NCBI RefSeq assembly: GCF_020524495.1
Contig: NZ_JAIVLB010000007.1
Location: forward strand, 41,495-105,494
Length of the DNA stretch: 64,000 nt
Direction: 5' to 3'
Source: Bacillus stratosphericus
Lineage (GTDB): Bacteria; Bacillota; Bacilli; Bacillales; Bacillaceae
Below, in pieces: positions 16,925 to 26,560 of this stretch. The translations under genes and the position numbers were made by a program. The notes under the pieces are model-generated. The model made no database searches and had not been told where the DNA came from. It worked only from the letters and a program-made list of their open reading frames with translations. Numbering within the stretch: position 1 is the first letter of the stretch; each line of letters starts with the position of its first letter.

Positions 16925-18235
16925 TTACGCTTTCTCTCCCACGAATTGATGAATCACAAGTCCTATCGCTGCAAGGATAAGTAAAGACCCAAGCGCAAGG
17001 CGGCTTGCGAGATTTCCGTGCGCTGCAAATAGCAGTGTGACTGAGCCATAAATGATGGGTCCGACAATTGAGGACACTTTCCCAGAAAACGCAAAGAGTC
17101 CAAAGAATTGTCCTCGTTTTTCTTTAGGTGTTAACTCAATAATCAATATCCGGGATGCCCCCCAGCTCGCGCCAAGTGATATCCCAAATAAACTTCCCGC
17201 GACCCAGAAGACCCATTCGGTAGAAGCTGTCACAGCCAGTATAAGTGCAATGATTAAAATGACATGAACGACTGTAATCGAGCGCTTTGCCCCGATCGCT
17301 TTTGTGATATATCCAAATAGAAAGGACCCGATGATACTTGAGACGGTGGACACAAGATAAAGCAAAATAAATTGCCCAGCGGTAAAGCCAACAATGATTT
17401 TGGCATAAACGGCCATCATCGCAATCGCTGTCTGCAAAGCATCATTCATAAAAAAGAAAGCAATCATAAAAATAAAAGCTGGCTTGTATTGCTTCATATC
17501 TTTAAACGTGCGAATAATCTCTTTATACCCGCTAAAAAAGGATGCTTTTTTCACTTGCTGTGGCAGCGGTTGAGGATCTTTCACAAAAAAGAGAAAGGGG
17601 AGAAAGAAGAGAAAGAATAATAGAGCTGTCGGGATAAAGGCTTCATGAAACTGGTCATTTCCTAAAAGTAAATAAACAGAGAGACCAACAAGTGTACCTA
17701 AATAGCCAACGGCAATTCCGAATCCAGAAATGAGTGGGATTTCATCCTTTGTCCCAAGATCAGGCAAAATGGTGTCATAAAAAACAAGACTAGAGTGATA
17801 GAAAAATTTCGCGATCACAAATAAGGTGACCACCACCAATAAGGAGACAGGCAGCCCAAACCACTCACTTGAGAAATCAATTCCAGCAAAGATTCCCATC
17901 ATAAACGTACAAGCGATACAAACAAGGGTAAACACAGTGATATAGCGCTTCTTTTTACCTGTATGATCGATCAGCACTCCGTATAATGGTGTAAAAATCA
18001 CAAGGAAAAAGCTTGCTAATGCATTCGCATAAGAGATAAATGTACTGGCGATCTGGTCCATTCTCGCACTGTCTCCTATGGTTTCCTGCAAGTAGAACGG
18101 GAAGAAAATGGTGATCATATTCGACGAAAAAATCGTGTTTGCAAAATCATACAAGGCCCAGGCCAAAACAGGTGCTGTCAAAAACAGCCCGAAGCCTGCT
18201 CTTTTTTTCTGTACGGTCTTATTTCCCCTTCTCAA
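16925..18235 (-). CDS. yxiO: MFS transporter, UMF1/YxiO type
   Basis: 436 residues with about 12 membrane segments. The N-terminal [20 protein letters not shown] and SAFILGxx-like NPLA region are typical of the Atg22/UMF1 branch of the major facilitator superfamily; B. subtilis YxiO is the closest named relative. The [13 protein letters not shown] loop is the MFS motif. TTG at 18235 follows GGGAGATGATAGA. In B. subtilis yxiO maps elsewhere, so its position between cheV and patA differs. Substrate unknown. Confidence 0.8.
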   Translation of the reverse strand: MRRGNKTVQKKRAGFGLFLTAPVLAWALYDFANTIFSSNMITIFFPFYLQETIGDSARMDQIASTFISYANALASFFLVIFTPLYGVLIDHTGKKKRYITVFTLVCIACTFMMGIFAGIDFSSEWFGLPVSLLVVVTLFVIAKFFYHSSLVFYDTILPDLGTKDEIPLISGFGIAVGYLGTLVGLSVYLLLGNDQFHEAFIPTALLFFLFFLPFLFFVKDPQPLPQQVKKASFFSGYKEIIRTFKDMKQYKPAFIFMIAFFFMNDALQTAIAMMAVYAKIIVGFTAGQFILLYLVSTVSSIIGSFLFGYITKAIGAKRSITVVHVILIIALILAVTASTEWVFWVAGSLFGISLGASWGASRILIIELTPKEKRGQFFGLFAFSGKVSSIVGPIIYGSVTLLFAAHGNLASRLALGSLLILAAIGLVIHQFVGEKA

Positions 18236-18330
18236 TCTATCATCTCCCTTCCCTTCCTTATTTTTACAATCTATCTATTCAAAAAACACCCCTTACTATA
18301 TAGCAGAGGTGCTTCTTCTCATGATTTCTT

Positions 18331-18402
18331 CTAAACAATAGTACTTGCAATTAAATCGTGAAGTGCTTGTTTCTTCTCTGTGAAGAATACAATGGTGTAG
18401 CC
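18331..18402 (-). pseudogene. RDD-family protein C-terminal remnant
   Basis: Minus strand reads GYTIVFFTEKKQALHDLIAS then TIV and stop, the typical end of RDD-domain membrane proteins. The upstream part is absent, so only the tail remains. Confidence 0.5.
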
Positions 18403-18633
18403 AATATATAAAATTTATTATGTATGTTTTCTATAATTTTCTTTTAATCATTCGTTATTATATCTTATCAATATAGCAAGATCAATGGAGCTTTACACTT
18501 TTTCATATATTTAGAGCAGTTTTTTTAGATCCATTCATGTGAATAAAAACTGAAAATTCGTGAAAGTTATGGCGCTTCCAGTTCTTTTTGACCGTATTTT
18601 TAACATTTTGTGATATTTTTATCTTATTTTGTG
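18403..18633. other. Intergenic, AT-rich, nothing recognised
   Basis: No open frame with ribosome site, no hairpin of note. Confidence 0.4.
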
Positions 18634-18661
18634 TTGACAATCGTATTTCACATGGTAAAAT
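18634..18661 (+). promoter_or_regulatory. Strong SigA-type promoter
   Basis: TTGACA (18634-18639), 16-base spacer, TAAAAT (18656-18661). It points into the short ORF at 18691. Confidence 0.6.
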
Positions 18662-18690
18662 AGGCAAGGATTTTTTAAAGAAAGCTGTTC

Positions 18691-18816
18691 ATGATGGGAA
18701 CTGTCATACTATTAAAGAACAACGAAATGACTGTGATTGAAGGTATTTGCGAAGCTGATTTTTTAGACATGAAACATGGTTTGTCAAATGAAGAAGACGC
18801 AACTTATCTCTCTTGA
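18691..18816 (+). pseudogene. Short ORF of unknown function, probably truncated
   Basis: 41 codons (MMGTVILLKNNEMTVIEGIC ... ADFLDMKHGLSNEEDATYLS) after a good promoter. An in-frame TGA follows, then YEDYDTAYGY and another stop, suggesting a longer acidic protein interrupted by a nonsense mutation. Ribosome site weak (AAAGAAAG). No family recognised. Confidence 0.35.
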
Positions 18817-18910
18817 TATGAAGATTACGATACAGCTTATGGGTATTGATTTCATTTCATAGATGAAGGGTGAAAAAGGGATACAACCATAGAATAGGTT
18901 GATCGCCTTT

Positions 18911-19795
18911 TTACGTTTGTGAACTTTTTTCACTTTCAGGTTCCACATGAATAAAGATTTGCGCATGCGGAAATTCTAGCTGAATTCTCTCTTCAATTCG
19001 GTCACATAATTGATGAACATCTTCAATAGTTGTTTTCCCATCAACAATCAAATGGAAATCAATGTATTCCTCTGCACCAGATCGTCTTGTTCGAAAGTCA
19101 TGATATTCAATAAATTCTTGGCTGAATCCTTGAATGATAGCTTCTATTGCTTGCTCTTCCTCGGGGGTTAATCGTGCGTCGACAAGTGGCGGGAAGGCTT
19201 CCTTCATGAGCTTAAATGCTTCACGCATAATAAAGAGTGCAAGAACCATTCCTATGATTGGATCAAGGAAGTACCAGTCTGTTAAAGCAACGAGCAATAA
19301 ACTGAATGCCACCCCTAATGACGTATAAACATCTGTTAAAAGATGCAACGCATTAGATTTCATGGCCACCGAGTGAACTTGCTCTGCCTCTTTATTCACG
19401 ACTCTCGACACAACAAAATTAATGAGCGCTCCTATCAGCATGACGCCAATTCCAAGTACAGGCAGTTTGACAGGCTCTGGATGCAAAATTTTGTGAACAC
19501 ATTCGTATATGATCCAAATACCGGCAATAAAAATTAACAGGGTCTCAATGGTTCCAGAAATATTTTCGACTTTCCCATAGCCATACGGATGTTTCGAATC
19601 TGCTGGCTTTCTTGAAATACGAACAGAAATAAATGCAATAAAAGATGCCATTAAATCGAGAAAGGAATGAATGGCTTCTGATAAAACAGCAACAGATCCA
19701 GTTAATAGCCCGATAATGATTTTAAGGACCACAACAAACGTATTACTCACCACAGATAGAAACGCTATTTTAGATGTCTTCGCTGATAGTTCCAT
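18911..19795 (-). CDS. Cation diffusion facilitator (Zn/Cd/Fe type)
   Basis: CDF-family metal/proton antiporter of 294 residues: six membrane segments in the first 205 residues, then a cytoplasmic metal-binding domain. Metal-site signatures are SEAIHSFLDL in helix 2 and NALHLLTDVYTS in helix 5, i.e. H-x3-D pairs, which in this family favour zinc or cadmium over manganese (DD-DD in MneP/MneS). ATG at 19795 follows AAGGAG; the frame is open 16 codons further without a site. The promoter region is unremarkable; metal specificity is inference. Confidence 0.85.
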   Translation of the reverse strand: MELSAKTSKIAFLSVVSNTFVVVLKIIIGLLTGSVAVLSEAIHSFLDLMASFIAFISVRISRKPADSKHPYGYGKVENISGTIETLLIFIAGIWIIYECVHKILHPEPVKLPVLGIGVMLIGALINFVVSRVVNKEAEQVHSVAMKSNALHLLTDVYTSLGVAFSLLLVALTDWYFLDPIIGMVLALFIMREAFKLMKEAFPPLVDARLTPEEEQAIEAIIQGFSQEFIEYHDFRTRRSGAEEYIDFHLIVDGKTTIEDVHQLCDRIEERIQLEFPHAQIFIHVEPESEKSSQT

Positions 19796-20089
19796 GCATC
19801 GTACTCCTTCACGAAATCGTATGTCTGTGAAAGCAATTCCCATGACTTGATTCTCACGTTCTTTCAGGTTACGCAGTTTTATCGTGCTCTAATCATCTTC
19901 ATCATAGTCTGTATTTTCCGAGCAGGTTACGCTATAATAAATGTTGCTCTTTCTTTAAAATATCTCTCATGCTGTGATGGATAGGAGAATAGACTACATA
20001 TCATGATATCCCACACCCTTTCACAGGTGACATTTATGCAGTGAATGGTAAAATAGGATAAAAACATAAATTTTTTAAGGTGATGAGAA

Positions 20090-21262
20090 ATGGAACATTT
20101 GCTGAATCCAAGAGTAAAGGATATTGAAATTTCAGGCATTCGAACATTTTCAAATCTTGTATCGTCATATGAGGATGTCGTTTCATTGACCATTGGTCAG
20201 CCCGATTTTTATACGCCGCATCATGTCAAAACAGTTGCCAAAACAGCCATCAACGAAAACTTCACCTCGTATACCCATAATGCTGGTTTTTTAGAGCTGA
20301 GACAAGCAATCCAGCAATACATCAAGAAGAAAGTCAATCTTGATTATGATGCAAAGTCAGAAATCATTGTTACAACAGGCGCGAGTCAGGCGATTGATGC
20401 TGCGTTTCGAACCATATTGACTGAGGGGGATGAGGTCATTTTACCAGGACCTGTTTACCCCGGCTATGAACCCATCATTCGAATGTGCGGTGCGGCGCCA
20501 GTACATATCGACACAACGAATGCTGGCTTTAAATTAAATGCCAAGTTGATTGAGGAGGCATTAACAGAAAAGACAAAGTGTGTTGTCCTTCCTTATCCTT
20601 CAAATCCAACAGGTGTCACTCTTTCAGAAGAAGAATTGAAAGAAATTGCCCAGTTGCTTGAAGGAAAAGACATTTTTATTCTATCCGACGAAATTTATAG
20701 TGAGCTGACATTTGATCGGCCGCATCATTCAATCGCCTCTTTCTTAAAGGAACAGACCATTGTGGTCAACGGACTATCAAAATCTCATAGCATGACCGGA
20801 TGGAGAATTGGCTTTTTATTTGCTGCAGCTCCTATTGCTAAACATGTATTAAAAGTACACCAATATAATGTGTCTTGTGCCTCGTCTGTCTCACAAAAGG
20901 CGGCACTTGAAGCGGTGACAAATGGTGTAGATGATGCACTCATCATGAGAGAGCAATATAAGAAGAGACTTAATTATGTATATGATCGGCTCATTTCTAT
21001 GGGGCTTCCGGTCATTAAGCCTTCTGGCGCTTTTTATATTTTTCCATCCATTGAATTGTTTGGGATGAGTTCATTTGATTTTTGCATGGAGCTGTTAGAA
21101 AGTACAAGACTTGCTGTCGTACCTGGCTCTGCTTTCTCTCCATTAGGGGAAGGATATGTGCGCCTTTCCTATGCATATTCACTTGAAACGCTAAAAGAAG
21201 GACTTGACCGTCTAGAACATTTTGTACTTAAAAAACGTTCCATACGTTCAACAGACGGATGA
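20090..21262 (+). CDS. patA: N-acetyl-L,L-diaminopimelate aminotransferase PatA
   Basis: PLP enzyme of fold type I class I, 390 residues, converting N-acetyl-2-amino-6-oxopimelate to N-acetyl-diaminopimelate. PLP-lysine motif GLSKSHSMTGWRIG near residue 232; SNPTGVTLS Asn motif near 167; DEIYSELTF Asp/Tyr near 200. ATG at 20090 follows AAGGTGATGAG. It supplies the step between DapH and DapL, encoded at the left end of the window. Syntenic between cheV and kinA; convergent with kinA. Confidence 0.93.
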   Translation: MEHLLNPRVKDIEISGIRTFSNLVSSYEDVVSLTIGQPDFYTPHHVKTVAKTAINENFTSYTHNAGFLELRQAIQQYIKKKVNLDYDAKSEIIVTTGASQAIDAAFRTILTEGDEVILPGPVYPGYEPIIRMCGAAPVHIDTTNAGFKLNAKLIEEALTEKTKCVVLPYPSNPTGVTLSEEELKEIAQLLEGKDIFILSDEIYSELTFDRPHHSIASFLKEQTIVVNGLSKSHSMTGWRIGFLFAAAPIAKHVLKVHQYNVSCASSVSQKAALEAVTNGVDDALIMREQYKKRLNYVYDRLISMGLPVIKPSGAFYIFPSIELFGMSSFDFCMELLESTRLAVVPGSAFSPLGEGYVRLSYAYSLETLKEGLDRLEHFVLKKRSIRSTDG

Positions 21263-21264
21263 AA

Positions 21265-21289
21265 CAACGGCTCTCTTGCCGTTGTTTTT
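21265..21289 (+). terminator. Terminator of patA
   Basis: CAACGGC-TCTCTT-GCCGTTG followed by a run of T with one A; it overlaps the 3' end of convergent kinA. Confidence 0.8.
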
Positions 21290-23117
21290 ATTTTGCAGGA
21301 AACATGATGTGAAACACAGTCCCCTTCTTAGGCTGACTATCGACACGGATCGTCCCATTGTGATTTTCTAAAATGTTAAATGTCACCATGAGCCCGAGCC
21401 CTGTGCCTTTTTCTTTTGTGGTCAAAAAGGGCTCACCTATCCGCTTCATCACTGATTCAGGAATGCCGACCCCTTCATCTCTAATCGTGACAAGTATCCC
21501 ATCTCTTTCTGCTTTGGCCATAATGTCTAGCTTTCCTCCGTCCGGCATGGATTCTACGGCATTTTTGATTAAATTGATAAACACCTGCTTCAGCTGATTT
21601 TGATCCCCATTTATCAGGAGATCCTCCTCGATATCACTTGTGTTCATCAAAATCCCATTTAAGTTGGCCTGTGTTTCTAACAAAGCTGTGACTTCGCTGA
21701 TGATTTTTTTCAAATCAAGCGTCTGCATCGATGCTGTTTGCTGTGGCTTCGCCAGCATTAACAGCTCACTTAAAATAATCTCAATTCTGCTTAGCTCAGA
21801 GAAGACAATATCAAAATATTGATCACGGTCTTTTGTTTTTGGTTTAATGAGCTGTAAAAAGCCTTTGATCGCTGTTAATGGATTCCTTATTTCATGTGCA
21901 ATACCCGCAGCCAATTGACCTGCAATTGATAATTTTTCAGAGCGTAGCATCAGTTCTTCTGTCTGCTTTCGTTCGGATATATCTCTTAAAATAATTTGAA
22001 CGGCTGTTTCTCCAAAGAATGTCGTCGGGATACAAACCATTTCTGTATAAATAAGCCGATGTTTAAACGTATGACAGCTCATTGTGACAATCTCAGAATC
22101 TGATGTTCTTTCAATAATACGCGATAAGCTCTGTTTGACTTTTTGCTGATCACAAGAATGGATTTGATGAAAGATATCCTTTCCTATTAATTTATCGTAA
22201 TGTTCGGCTTCAAATAATTTAATGCCCGATTCATTCATAAACACCCATTTATGATCATGGATGACCGCAATCGTATCAATTGAATTTTGGATAAGCAACT
22301 GATACCGCTCTCTGCTTTTTTGAAGGACAGTTTGGAATTTTTTACGGGATGAGATGTCCACTAAGAGCAAAAGCTCTGCCCGCTGATTTTGATAGATCGT
22401 AGGCGATGACTTTACTTCAATGTGAATGCTGCTCCCATCTTTTCGTTTCCATATTTGTTCAATCATTCCGACTGAAAGGCCCTGCTGTAGCCTTGTAATG
22501 CGGTTTCTGACAATCTTATGGTATTCCTCTGCAATAAAATCAAACACAGACTTGCCAATCATTTCATCTCTTGTGCAAACCCCCATTAATTGCAGCATCG
22601 CATCATTCGCATACACAATTTTCCCTAACGTCGTAATACATAACGGATTTGGCAGCATGGCAATCAATTTTTCAGCTTCACTGACATCTTGGAAAGCCGG
22701 TAGACTGCCTAACGACTGTTCTGACACTTCTGTTTTTGTTTGAAATGCTGCTTTCTGGGGCTCAGCGTCCAGCACCCTCATTTTCAGGATCATTTCTCTA
22801 CCTAATTCGTTGTCCAAACCATTACAAGCAACAAAGTCAATGCTTGCTTCTACCCAAACAGCTGTAAGATCACTTCTAAGCAGTCTAAAGTGGCAAATCT
22901 CTAGCATGTGCTGATTATAGAAATAACTTTCGATGAGAAATTGATCTTCGGTATGAACAAAGTCTTTCATAAAACACCCTATTACATCCTTTTGTTCATA
23001 GAGCAAAAGCTGCTTACAATTGGAAGAAATGTAGAGAAAACGGCCATTAGAAGAAAGAACGGCATGTAAATCAATATTCGAGTAAAGCTGATTCGAATCT
23101 TTCATTTTTTGTTCCAT
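21288..23117 (-). CDS. kinA: Sporulation sensor histidine kinase KinA
   Basis: Soluble kinase that starts the phosphorelay to Spo0F and Spo0A. 609 residues: three PAS domains (about 15-125, 145-260, 270-385), HisKA dimerisation domain with GIAHEIRNPLTAIKG, and HATPase_c with N-box IKNAVESMPDGG and G-boxes DEGVGIPE and GTGLGLMV. No membrane segments, as expected. ATG at 23117 follows AAAAGGAGGG. Preceded by a SigH-type promoter and located between patA and pbpH as in B. subtilis. Very similar in the catalytic half, more diverged in the first PAS domain. Confidence 0.95.
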   Translation of the reverse strand: MEQKMKDSNQLYSNIDLHAVLSSNGRFLYISSNCKQLLLYEQKDVIGCFMKDFVHTEDQFLIESYFYNQHMLEICHFRLLRSDLTAVWVEASIDFVACNGLDNELGREMILKMRVLDAEPQKAAFQTKTEVSEQSLGSLPAFQDVSEAEKLIAMLPNPLCITTLGKIVYANDAMLQLMGVCTRDEMIGKSVFDFIAEEYHKIVRNRITRLQQGLSVGMIEQIWKRKDGSSIHIEVKSSPTIYQNQRAELLLLVDISSRKKFQTVLQKSRERYQLLIQNSIDTIAVIHDHKWVFMNESGIKLFEAEHYDKLIGKDIFHQIHSCDQQKVKQSLSRIIERTSDSEIVTMSCHTFKHRLIYTEMVCIPTTFFGETAVQIILRDISERKQTEELMLRSEKLSIAGQLAAGIAHEIRNPLTAIKGFLQLIKPKTKDRDQYFDIVFSELSRIEIILSELLMLAKPQQTASMQTLDLKKIISEVTALLETQANLNGILMNTSDIEEDLLINGDQNQLKQVFINLIKNAVESMPDGGKLDIMAKAERDGILVTIRDEGVGIPESVMKRIGEPFLTTKEKGTGLGLMVTFNILENHNGTIRVDSQPKKGTVFHIMFPAK

Positions 23118-23173
23118 CGTCGTCCGACCCTCCTTTTATTTTTTAGGGTTGTCCTTAGTTTGATGTATAAAAA

Positions 23174-23202
23174 GGATTCGCTAGAAAAACCGTAATTTCC
23201 TT
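23174..23202 (-). promoter_or_regulatory. SigH promoter of kinA
   Basis: Minus strand AAGGAAATT (23202-23194), 11-base spacer, AGCGAATCC (23182-23174); fits SigH consensus AGGANNT...GAAT. B. subtilis kinA is SigH-dependent. Confidence 0.7.
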
Positions 23203-23264
23203 CCAAACTCGTGTGAAACGTCCATATTTTCAGTAAAAAGGGAGCACTTTGTTTGCTGTGCTCC

Positions 23265-25394
23265 CTACTGTTTATTGTTTTCATATTTCTTTTGTAATTC
23301 AACGTACTTATCAACAATTTTACTTGGAATGTTTTTAATGACAGGGTCTTTATCTGTTATATAAGGTGTCACGACACTAAAAGCCACCTTTGGATTAGAA
23401 GATGGATAATATCCTCCAAAGGTTAAATTGTACGTAGCATTCCCCCACCAGCTGCGGTTGGCGCCATAATAAAAAGTCTGGGCCGTGCCCGTTTTTCCTG
23501 CTACATCATGCTTACCGAACCGGCCATTGGCAGTTCCGCCGGCTGATGTGACCATTTTCAGTCCCATTTTGACGCGGTCAATATCTGTTTTCGAGTTGTT
23601 AATGGTGTTCAGCACCTTCGGCTCATATTTTTTCACAACCGAGCCTACTTCTTCCTTATTCGTTGGTAGGTGAACGCTTTTCACCACTCTTGGCTGAACG
23701 CGATTGCCTCCATTTGCGATTGTCGACATGTATTGTGCGACCTGAAGAGGTGTATACGTGTCATACTGACCAATTGCTTCATCAAGCAAGAGTCCGCCGA
23801 CCGTCTTAGGATGCGTCTGCATTCCGCTTGATTCCTGCGGCAGGTCGATTCCTGTTTTTACCCCAAGACCGAATTGCGCATAGTAATTTCTCATTTTTTG
23901 TAAATGTTCAGGTCTTGCTGGTAACGGACCGTTCTTTTGATAGGTGATACCTGCCATTCTCATCGCTACATGGAACATATAGACGTTTGAACTTTTTTGA
24001 AGGGCCCGAAGGTCATTGACCCAACCAAGATTACTATAAGACTTTTTCGGCTTTCCATTCCTCCCAAAATAGAGCGGTGTATCCATATAGGATTGATTGT
24101 GTGACATTCCGTCCTGATAACCGGCGAGTACTGTAGCCCCTTTGACGACAGAGCCCATCTCGTACTGGGTCGTAAATGTTCCGATGGCATAATCTGTGAC
24201 TTCTCTGCCGTCCATTTTCTTTCCTGACATGGCGAGAATATCACCTGTGTTAGGGTCCATCATCACAACAAATGCCCGGTCCATCATATAGTTTCTTGCA
24301 CTAGCAGATCTAAGCTCTGATTCGACGATCTTGTCGACTTCCTTTTGCAGCTCCATGTCAAACGTCAGCGCAAGGTCAAGTCCTCTTCGGCCCTCTGTCC
24401 GCTTAATTTCTTCAAGCAGCTTCCCGCCGACTTGTGTATATTGAACGGTTGCTTTTTCTGGATTTAGAAAATCCTCGTATTGATATTCTAAATAGCTCTT
24501 TCCTACCCGGTCATTTCTCGAGTAGCCTCTTGCCAAATAGTAATCTTCACGTTCTTTAATAATCCCTTGCTCAGGTGTAGTCACACCGCCAAGAACATTA
24601 TATAGTGTCTTTTCATATGGATATTTTCTTGTCCAGTCATTGATGACATTCACGCCAGGCAGTTCATCAAGGTGCTCTGATACAAGTGAAATTTCTTCGT
24701 ATGTCAAACTCACTGAAGATGTTTGTTTTGATTCTTTTGTTTCATCGAGTAAAGCAACTTTTTCGTCCCCTTTTTTCTCTTCATTCGGATCCATTGCTTT
24801 GACAATTTGAGGCTCAAAGGCATATCCGCCAGTAAACCTTCGGTAGATGGCTGCAACTGCTTTTTCGGTTGCATCGTTTTCAATCGCTTTTACTTCTTTC
24901 TTTGGCACACGCTCTACTTGAAGCGGATAGACGTCTTTTGCATCGATATCCTTTTTTTCCGCTTTTGATATTAGCTGATCCGCTTCTTTTGGGTGACTGG
25001 CTAGCCAAAAATCTCGAATGTCTCGCTCTCTCAAAAAATCAGTATCCATTTTTATATAAGTCGCAAGTTTTCTTGCTACCTTAATCTTATCCTCCGCTTT
25101 CACACCGCTTTCTGATGTATAAACGATGGCAGGTACACTCTCGTTATCAACGACGACTCTTCCTCTCGCGTCATACATTTTTCCTCTTGGAGACGGGTAT
25201 GATGCTGTTTTGACCTCAGTTCGGTTTGCTTGCTTTTTATAATCCTCACCATTGACGATTTGCAGCACACCAAGCTTGATCACCAGGCCAGCAAATAAAC
25301 TAAATACAGCGAAGAAAAAGAGATTGATCCTCCAGGCGTTCCGACGCTTGATTTTTTTCTGCTCGGCAGCACCTTGATGCTGTTTCTCTCCCAC
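23265..25394 (-). CDS. pbpH: Class B penicillin-binding protein PbpH
   Basis: Transpeptidase for cell-wall elongation, partly redundant with PBP2A in rod shape in B. subtilis. 709 residues: short cytoplasmic tail, membrane anchor (about 22-45, LFFFAVFSLFAGLVIKLGVL), dimerisation/pedestal domain, then transpeptidase with SxxK motif GSVVKGATV (about 405), SSN (about 457) and KTGTA (about 628). GTG at 25394 lies after GAGAGGAG. Located just upstream of kinA on the same strand; gap of 147 bases with a separate kinA promoter. Confidence 0.93.
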   Translation of the reverse strand: MGEKQHQGAAEQKKIKRRNAWRINLFFFAVFSLFAGLVIKLGVLQIVNGEDYKKQANRTEVKTASYPSPRGKMYDARGRVVVDNESVPAIVYTSESGVKAEDKIKVARKLATYIKMDTDFLRERDIRDFWLASHPKEADQLISKAEKKDIDAKDVYPLQVERVPKKEVKAIENDATEKAVAAIYRRFTGGYAFEPQIVKAMDPNEEKKGDEKVALLDETKESKQTSSVSLTYEEISLVSEHLDELPGVNVINDWTRKYPYEKTLYNVLGGVTTPEQGIIKEREDYYLARGYSRNDRVGKSYLEYQYEDFLNPEKATVQYTQVGGKLLEEIKRTEGRRGLDLALTFDMELQKEVDKIVESELRSASARNYMMDRAFVVMMDPNTGDILAMSGKKMDGREVTDYAIGTFTTQYEMGSVVKGATVLAGYQDGMSHNQSYMDTPLYFGRNGKPKKSYSNLGWVNDLRALQKSSNVYMFHVAMRMAGITYQKNGPLPARPEHLQKMRNYYAQFGLGVKTGIDLPQESSGMQTHPKTVGGLLLDEAIGQYDTYTPLQVAQYMSTIANGGNRVQPRVVKSVHLPTNKEEVGSVVKKYEPKVLNTINNSKTDIDRVKMGLKMVTSAGGTANGRFGKHDVAGKTGTAQTFYYGANRSWWGNATYNLTFGGYYPSSNPKVAFSVVTPYITDKDPVIKNIPSKIVDKYVELQKKYENNKQ

Positions 25395-25729
25395 TTATGT
25401 AGCTCCTCTCATCCTTTCAATCTTTTACAATTACCACTCATTATTGTAACACTTTTGTAATAGTTGTTACAGCGAAACAAGTGAAAAAAAGCTGTCAATC
25501 CCTATTCTACAAAAAAAAAATACTAACACTTTAAAATATTGGTATGTTTATGTCGTTTTCTTTAAATAGAATTATTTTCTATTCTTTGATATGAAGAGAC
25601 TCTTTCTATGACTTTAACAAAAATGACAAACACGCTTTGTCAATGGAGGATGCTGGTACGTTTATAACAAAAAGTCCGTGTTACGATTTTATGTGAGAAA
25701 ACAAAACAAAAGATTTGAGGAGGAGTTAC
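25395..25729. other. Divergent promoter region pbpH/ykwD
   Basis: No gene. It contains an inverted repeat TGACAAA-CACGC-TTTGTCA (25624-25642) upstream of ykwD, overlapping a possible -35 TTGTCA, and a weaker TGTAAC/GTTACA repeat near 25446-25470. They could be operators; no known regulator consensus was matched. Confidence 0.35.
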
Positions 25730-26527
25730 ATGATGAAGAAGAAATCATTCTTTTTTTCAGCACTAACAGCTGCTGCATTGATCACGTTCACTGGAGGGTA
25801 TTCAGCTGATGCAAAGGAGTGTAATCTAAAACAAGCCCTACACGAACAGCATCAAGCTATTGATCTTCATACTTTAGCTACAGAATTACATATCTCATCA
25901 GATGTAAACAAGCTAAGTAAATCAAATCAAAAAGAGATTGAAGCTCTATTAAACAAGCTGATCAAGAGCGGTCAACCTGTCACTGGTACAGAAGTGGTAA
26001 AGGAAGTAAATAAAGCGAAAAATGAACAAAAACAAGAATCAGTGAACAAACCAACTGATTCTAAACCAAGCACTCCGTCAAAACAAAACACAAACAATAA
26101 CAACACAAAAGCTGACCAAACAGAACCAACAACGAAAGAAGACAGCAGCTTAAATGCATTTGAAAAGGAAGTCGTTGAGCTAACAAATAAAGAACGTGCA
26201 AAACAAGGATTAAAGGCGCTTTCTGTTGATACAAAATTAAGCAAATCTGCTCGCGCAAAATCTCAAGATATGAAAGATAAAAACTATTTCTCTCATACAA
26301 GCCCAACTTACGGATCTCCATTTGATCAAATGAAGCAATTCGGTATCACATATAAAACAGCAGGTGAAAACATTGCCCAAGGTCAAAGATCACCTCAAGA
26401 AGTTATGACAGCTTGGATGAACAGTGAAGGCCATAGAGCGAACATTTTGAACAAAAACTATACACATATCGGTGTTGGTTATGTGAAAGATGGTAACTAC
26501 TGGACGCAGCAATTCATCGGAAAATAA
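25730..26527 (+). CDS. ykwD: YkwD, secreted CAP/SCP-domain protein
   Basis: 265 residues with signal peptide (MMKKKSFFFSALTAAALI, cleavage near ADA), a hydrophilic Lys/Asn/Thr-rich linker (about 95-140) and a C-terminal CAP domain (about 145-265). CAP signatures: VELTNKERAKQGL, NYFSHTSPTYGSPFD, AGENIAQGQ and NSEGHRANILN, including the conserved His/Glu residues. Role of bacterial CAP proteins in the wall is unclear. ATG at 25730 follows GAGGAGGAG. Confidence 0.88.
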   Translation: MMKKKSFFFSALTAAALITFTGGYSADAKECNLKQALHEQHQAIDLHTLATELHISSDVNKLSKSNQKEIEALLNKLIKSGQPVTGTEVVKEVNKAKNEQKQESVNKPTDSKPSTPSKQNTNNNNTKADQTEPTTKEDSSLNAFEKEVVELTNKERAKQGLKALSVDTKLSKSARAKSQDMKDKNYFSHTSPTYGSPFDQMKQFGITYKTAGENIAQGQRSPQEVMTAWMNSEGHRANILNKNYTHIGVGYVKDGNYWTQQFIGK

Positions 26528-26528
26528 A

Positions 26529-26560
26529 AAAGCTTGTCCCCAATGGGGACAGGCTTTCTT
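26529..26560. terminator. Terminator ykwD/ykwC
   Basis: AAGCTTGTCCCC-AAT-GGGGACAGGCTTT stem between convergent genes. Confidence 0.85.

Noticed and set aside
23966..24244. 92-codon ORF within pbpH in another frame
   Set aside because: Lies fully inside the transpeptidase domain of PbpH and has no features of its own.
25624..25642. TGACAAA/TTTGTCA repeat as a CtsR or other named operator
   Set aside because: It does not match the CtsR heptads (GGTCAAA direct repeat) or other consensus sequences I know; left as an unassigned repeat.
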